NCBI GenBank assembly: GCA_937892525.1
Contig: CALAEV010000042.1
Span: forward strand, 1-6,678
Direction of reading: 5' to 3'
From: an uncultured Clostridia bacterium
GTDB taxonomy: Bacteria; Bacillota; Clostridia; Oscillospirales; Acutalibacteraceae
DNA: 6,678 nucleotides
The notes beneath the pieces are model-generated. The model was not told the DNA's origin. It searched no databases and was given only the letters and a program-made list of their open reading frames with translations. The translations under genes were made by a program, and so were the position numbers. Shown one piece after another: positions 5,891-6,678 of the stretch; position 1 is the first letter of the stretch; each line of letters opens with the position of its first letter.

Positions 5891-5902
5891 CGAACATTTA
5901 TT

Positions 5903-6678
5903 ATGGCACTCACAAAGAACAAGTCAATTCTTGAGTGGATTGACAAACAGGTTGAACTTGTAAAGCCAGACAAAATCGTTTGGATTGACGGTTCAGAAGA
6001 ACAGACAGAAGCTCTTCGTGCAGAAGCTTGTGCAACTGGCGAAATGGTAAAACTCAATCAGGACCTTCTTCCTGACTGCTACTATCACAGAACAGCAGTT
6101 AACGACGTTGCTCGTGTTGAAGACAGAACTCTTATCTGCTCAAAGAAAGAAGAAGATGCAGGCCCAACAAACCACTGGATGGACCCTGAAAAAGCATACG
6201 CAATGCTTTATGATATTGCAAAAGACAGCTACAAGGGCAGAACAATGTATGTAATCCCTTACTCAATGGGACCTATCGGCTCACCTCTTGCAAAAGTAGG
6301 TATTGAGCTTACAGACTCAATCTACGTTGTTCTTAATATGCTTATTATGACTCGTGTTGGTAAGGCAGTTATGGACGCTTTTGGCGACGAAAGCAACGAC
6401 TGGGTTCGTGGCCTTCACTGTAAGTGCGAAATCAACGCTGATAAGAGATGGATTTGCCAGTTCCCTGAAGATAACACAATTATTTCAGTTAACTCAGGTT
6501 ACGGCGGAAACGTTCTTCTTGGTAAAAAGTGCTTTGCTCTTCGTATTGCTTCATATCAGGGTAAAAACGAAGGCTGGCAGGCTGAGCATATGCTCATTCT
6601 TGGTATTGAAAATCCAAAGGGCGAAGTTAAGTACATCTGTGCTGCTTTCCCATCAGCTTGCGGTAAAACAAACCTTGC
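5903..6678 (+). CDS. pckG: Phosphoenolpyruvate carboxykinase, GTP-dependent, N-terminal 258 residues (runs off the right edge)
   Basis: This enzyme interconverts oxaloacetate + GTP and phosphoenolpyruvate + CO2 + GDP in the cytoplasm. It serves gluconeogenesis or, in anaerobes fermenting sugar to succinate or propionate, CO2 fixation onto PEP. The reading frame is open to the edge, about 40% of a usual 600-residue protein. Seen: ARVEDRT with R71 (human R87, substrate carboxylate); MYVIPYSMGPIGSPLAKVGIE; SGYGGNVLLGKKC with Y200, K208 and K209 (human Y235, K243, K244); AEHMLILG with H229 (human H264, metal ligand); and the kinase P-loop FPSACGKTNL (249-258) with the reactive Cys of the GTP class, C253, and K255. 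The hypervariable-Cys P-loop and sequence pattern exclude the ATP class (PckA). Codon use differs from neighbours: Asn is mostly AAC here but mostly AAT in polA, which fits high expression. It has its own promoter. Confidence 0.97.
   Translation, partial: MALTKNKSILEWIDKQVELVKPDKIVWIDGSEEQTEALRAEACATGEMVKLNQDLLPDCYYHRTAVNDVARVEDRTLICSKKEEDAGPTNHWMDPEKAYAMLYDIAKDSYKGRTMYVIPYSMGPIGSPLAKVGIELTDSIYVVLNMLIMTRVGKAVMDAFGDESNDWVRGLHCKCEINADKRWICQFPEDNTIISVNSGYGGNVLLGKKCFALRIASYQGKNEGWQAEHMLILGIENPKGEVKYICAAFPSACGKTNL

Overview
The window looks like chromosomal DNA from a low-GC Firmicute, probably a gut or rumen Clostridia-type organism. This is inferred from AT-rich composition, A/T-ending codons, strong AGGAG-type ribosome sites, a tRNA-sensing T-box leader, a DNA polymerase I with an eroded proofreading domain, and a YwlE-type phosphatase. 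No mobile element, CRISPR array, rRNA or tRNA gene is visible.

Left region (1-879). A tryptophan synthase beta gene (trpB), read on the minus strand, runs off the left edge. Its long leader starts at a good sigma-A promoter (771-799). The leader holds a complete T-box whose specifier triplet is UGG (Trp) and a terminator that excludes the antiterminator. Between terminator and trpB lies a 12-codon ORF with its own Shine-Dalgarno sequence and two Trp codons, MILLTKRWRWHK. This suggests control of trpB at two levels: tRNA-Trp sensing at transcription, then ribosome stalling at translation. The layout recalls the T-box plus rtpLP leader of the Bacillus subtilis anti-TRAP (at) operon, but here it precedes a biosynthetic gene. 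It is the most interesting signal in the window.

Central region (880-5779). Four tightly packed plus-strand genes probably form one transcript: polA (DNA polymerase I); a 131-residue acidic protein that I do not recognise; a fused protein with a YwlE/LMW-PTP phosphatase at the N-terminus and a RimI acetyltransferase at the C-terminus; and tsaD (t6A tRNA modification). Gaps are 24, 5 and 5 bases. The phosphatase, RimI and TsaD grouping fits the known clustering of t6A genes with rimI and with ywlE-type phosphatases; the fusion makes the link physical.

Right region (5780-6678). A 123-base gap carries a near-consensus promoter (TTGAAA-17-TATAAT). It drives the start of a GTP-type phosphoenolpyruvate carboxykinase gene (pckG), which runs off the right edge just after its P-loop. 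Its codon use (mostly AAC for Asn) and promoter suggest high expression.
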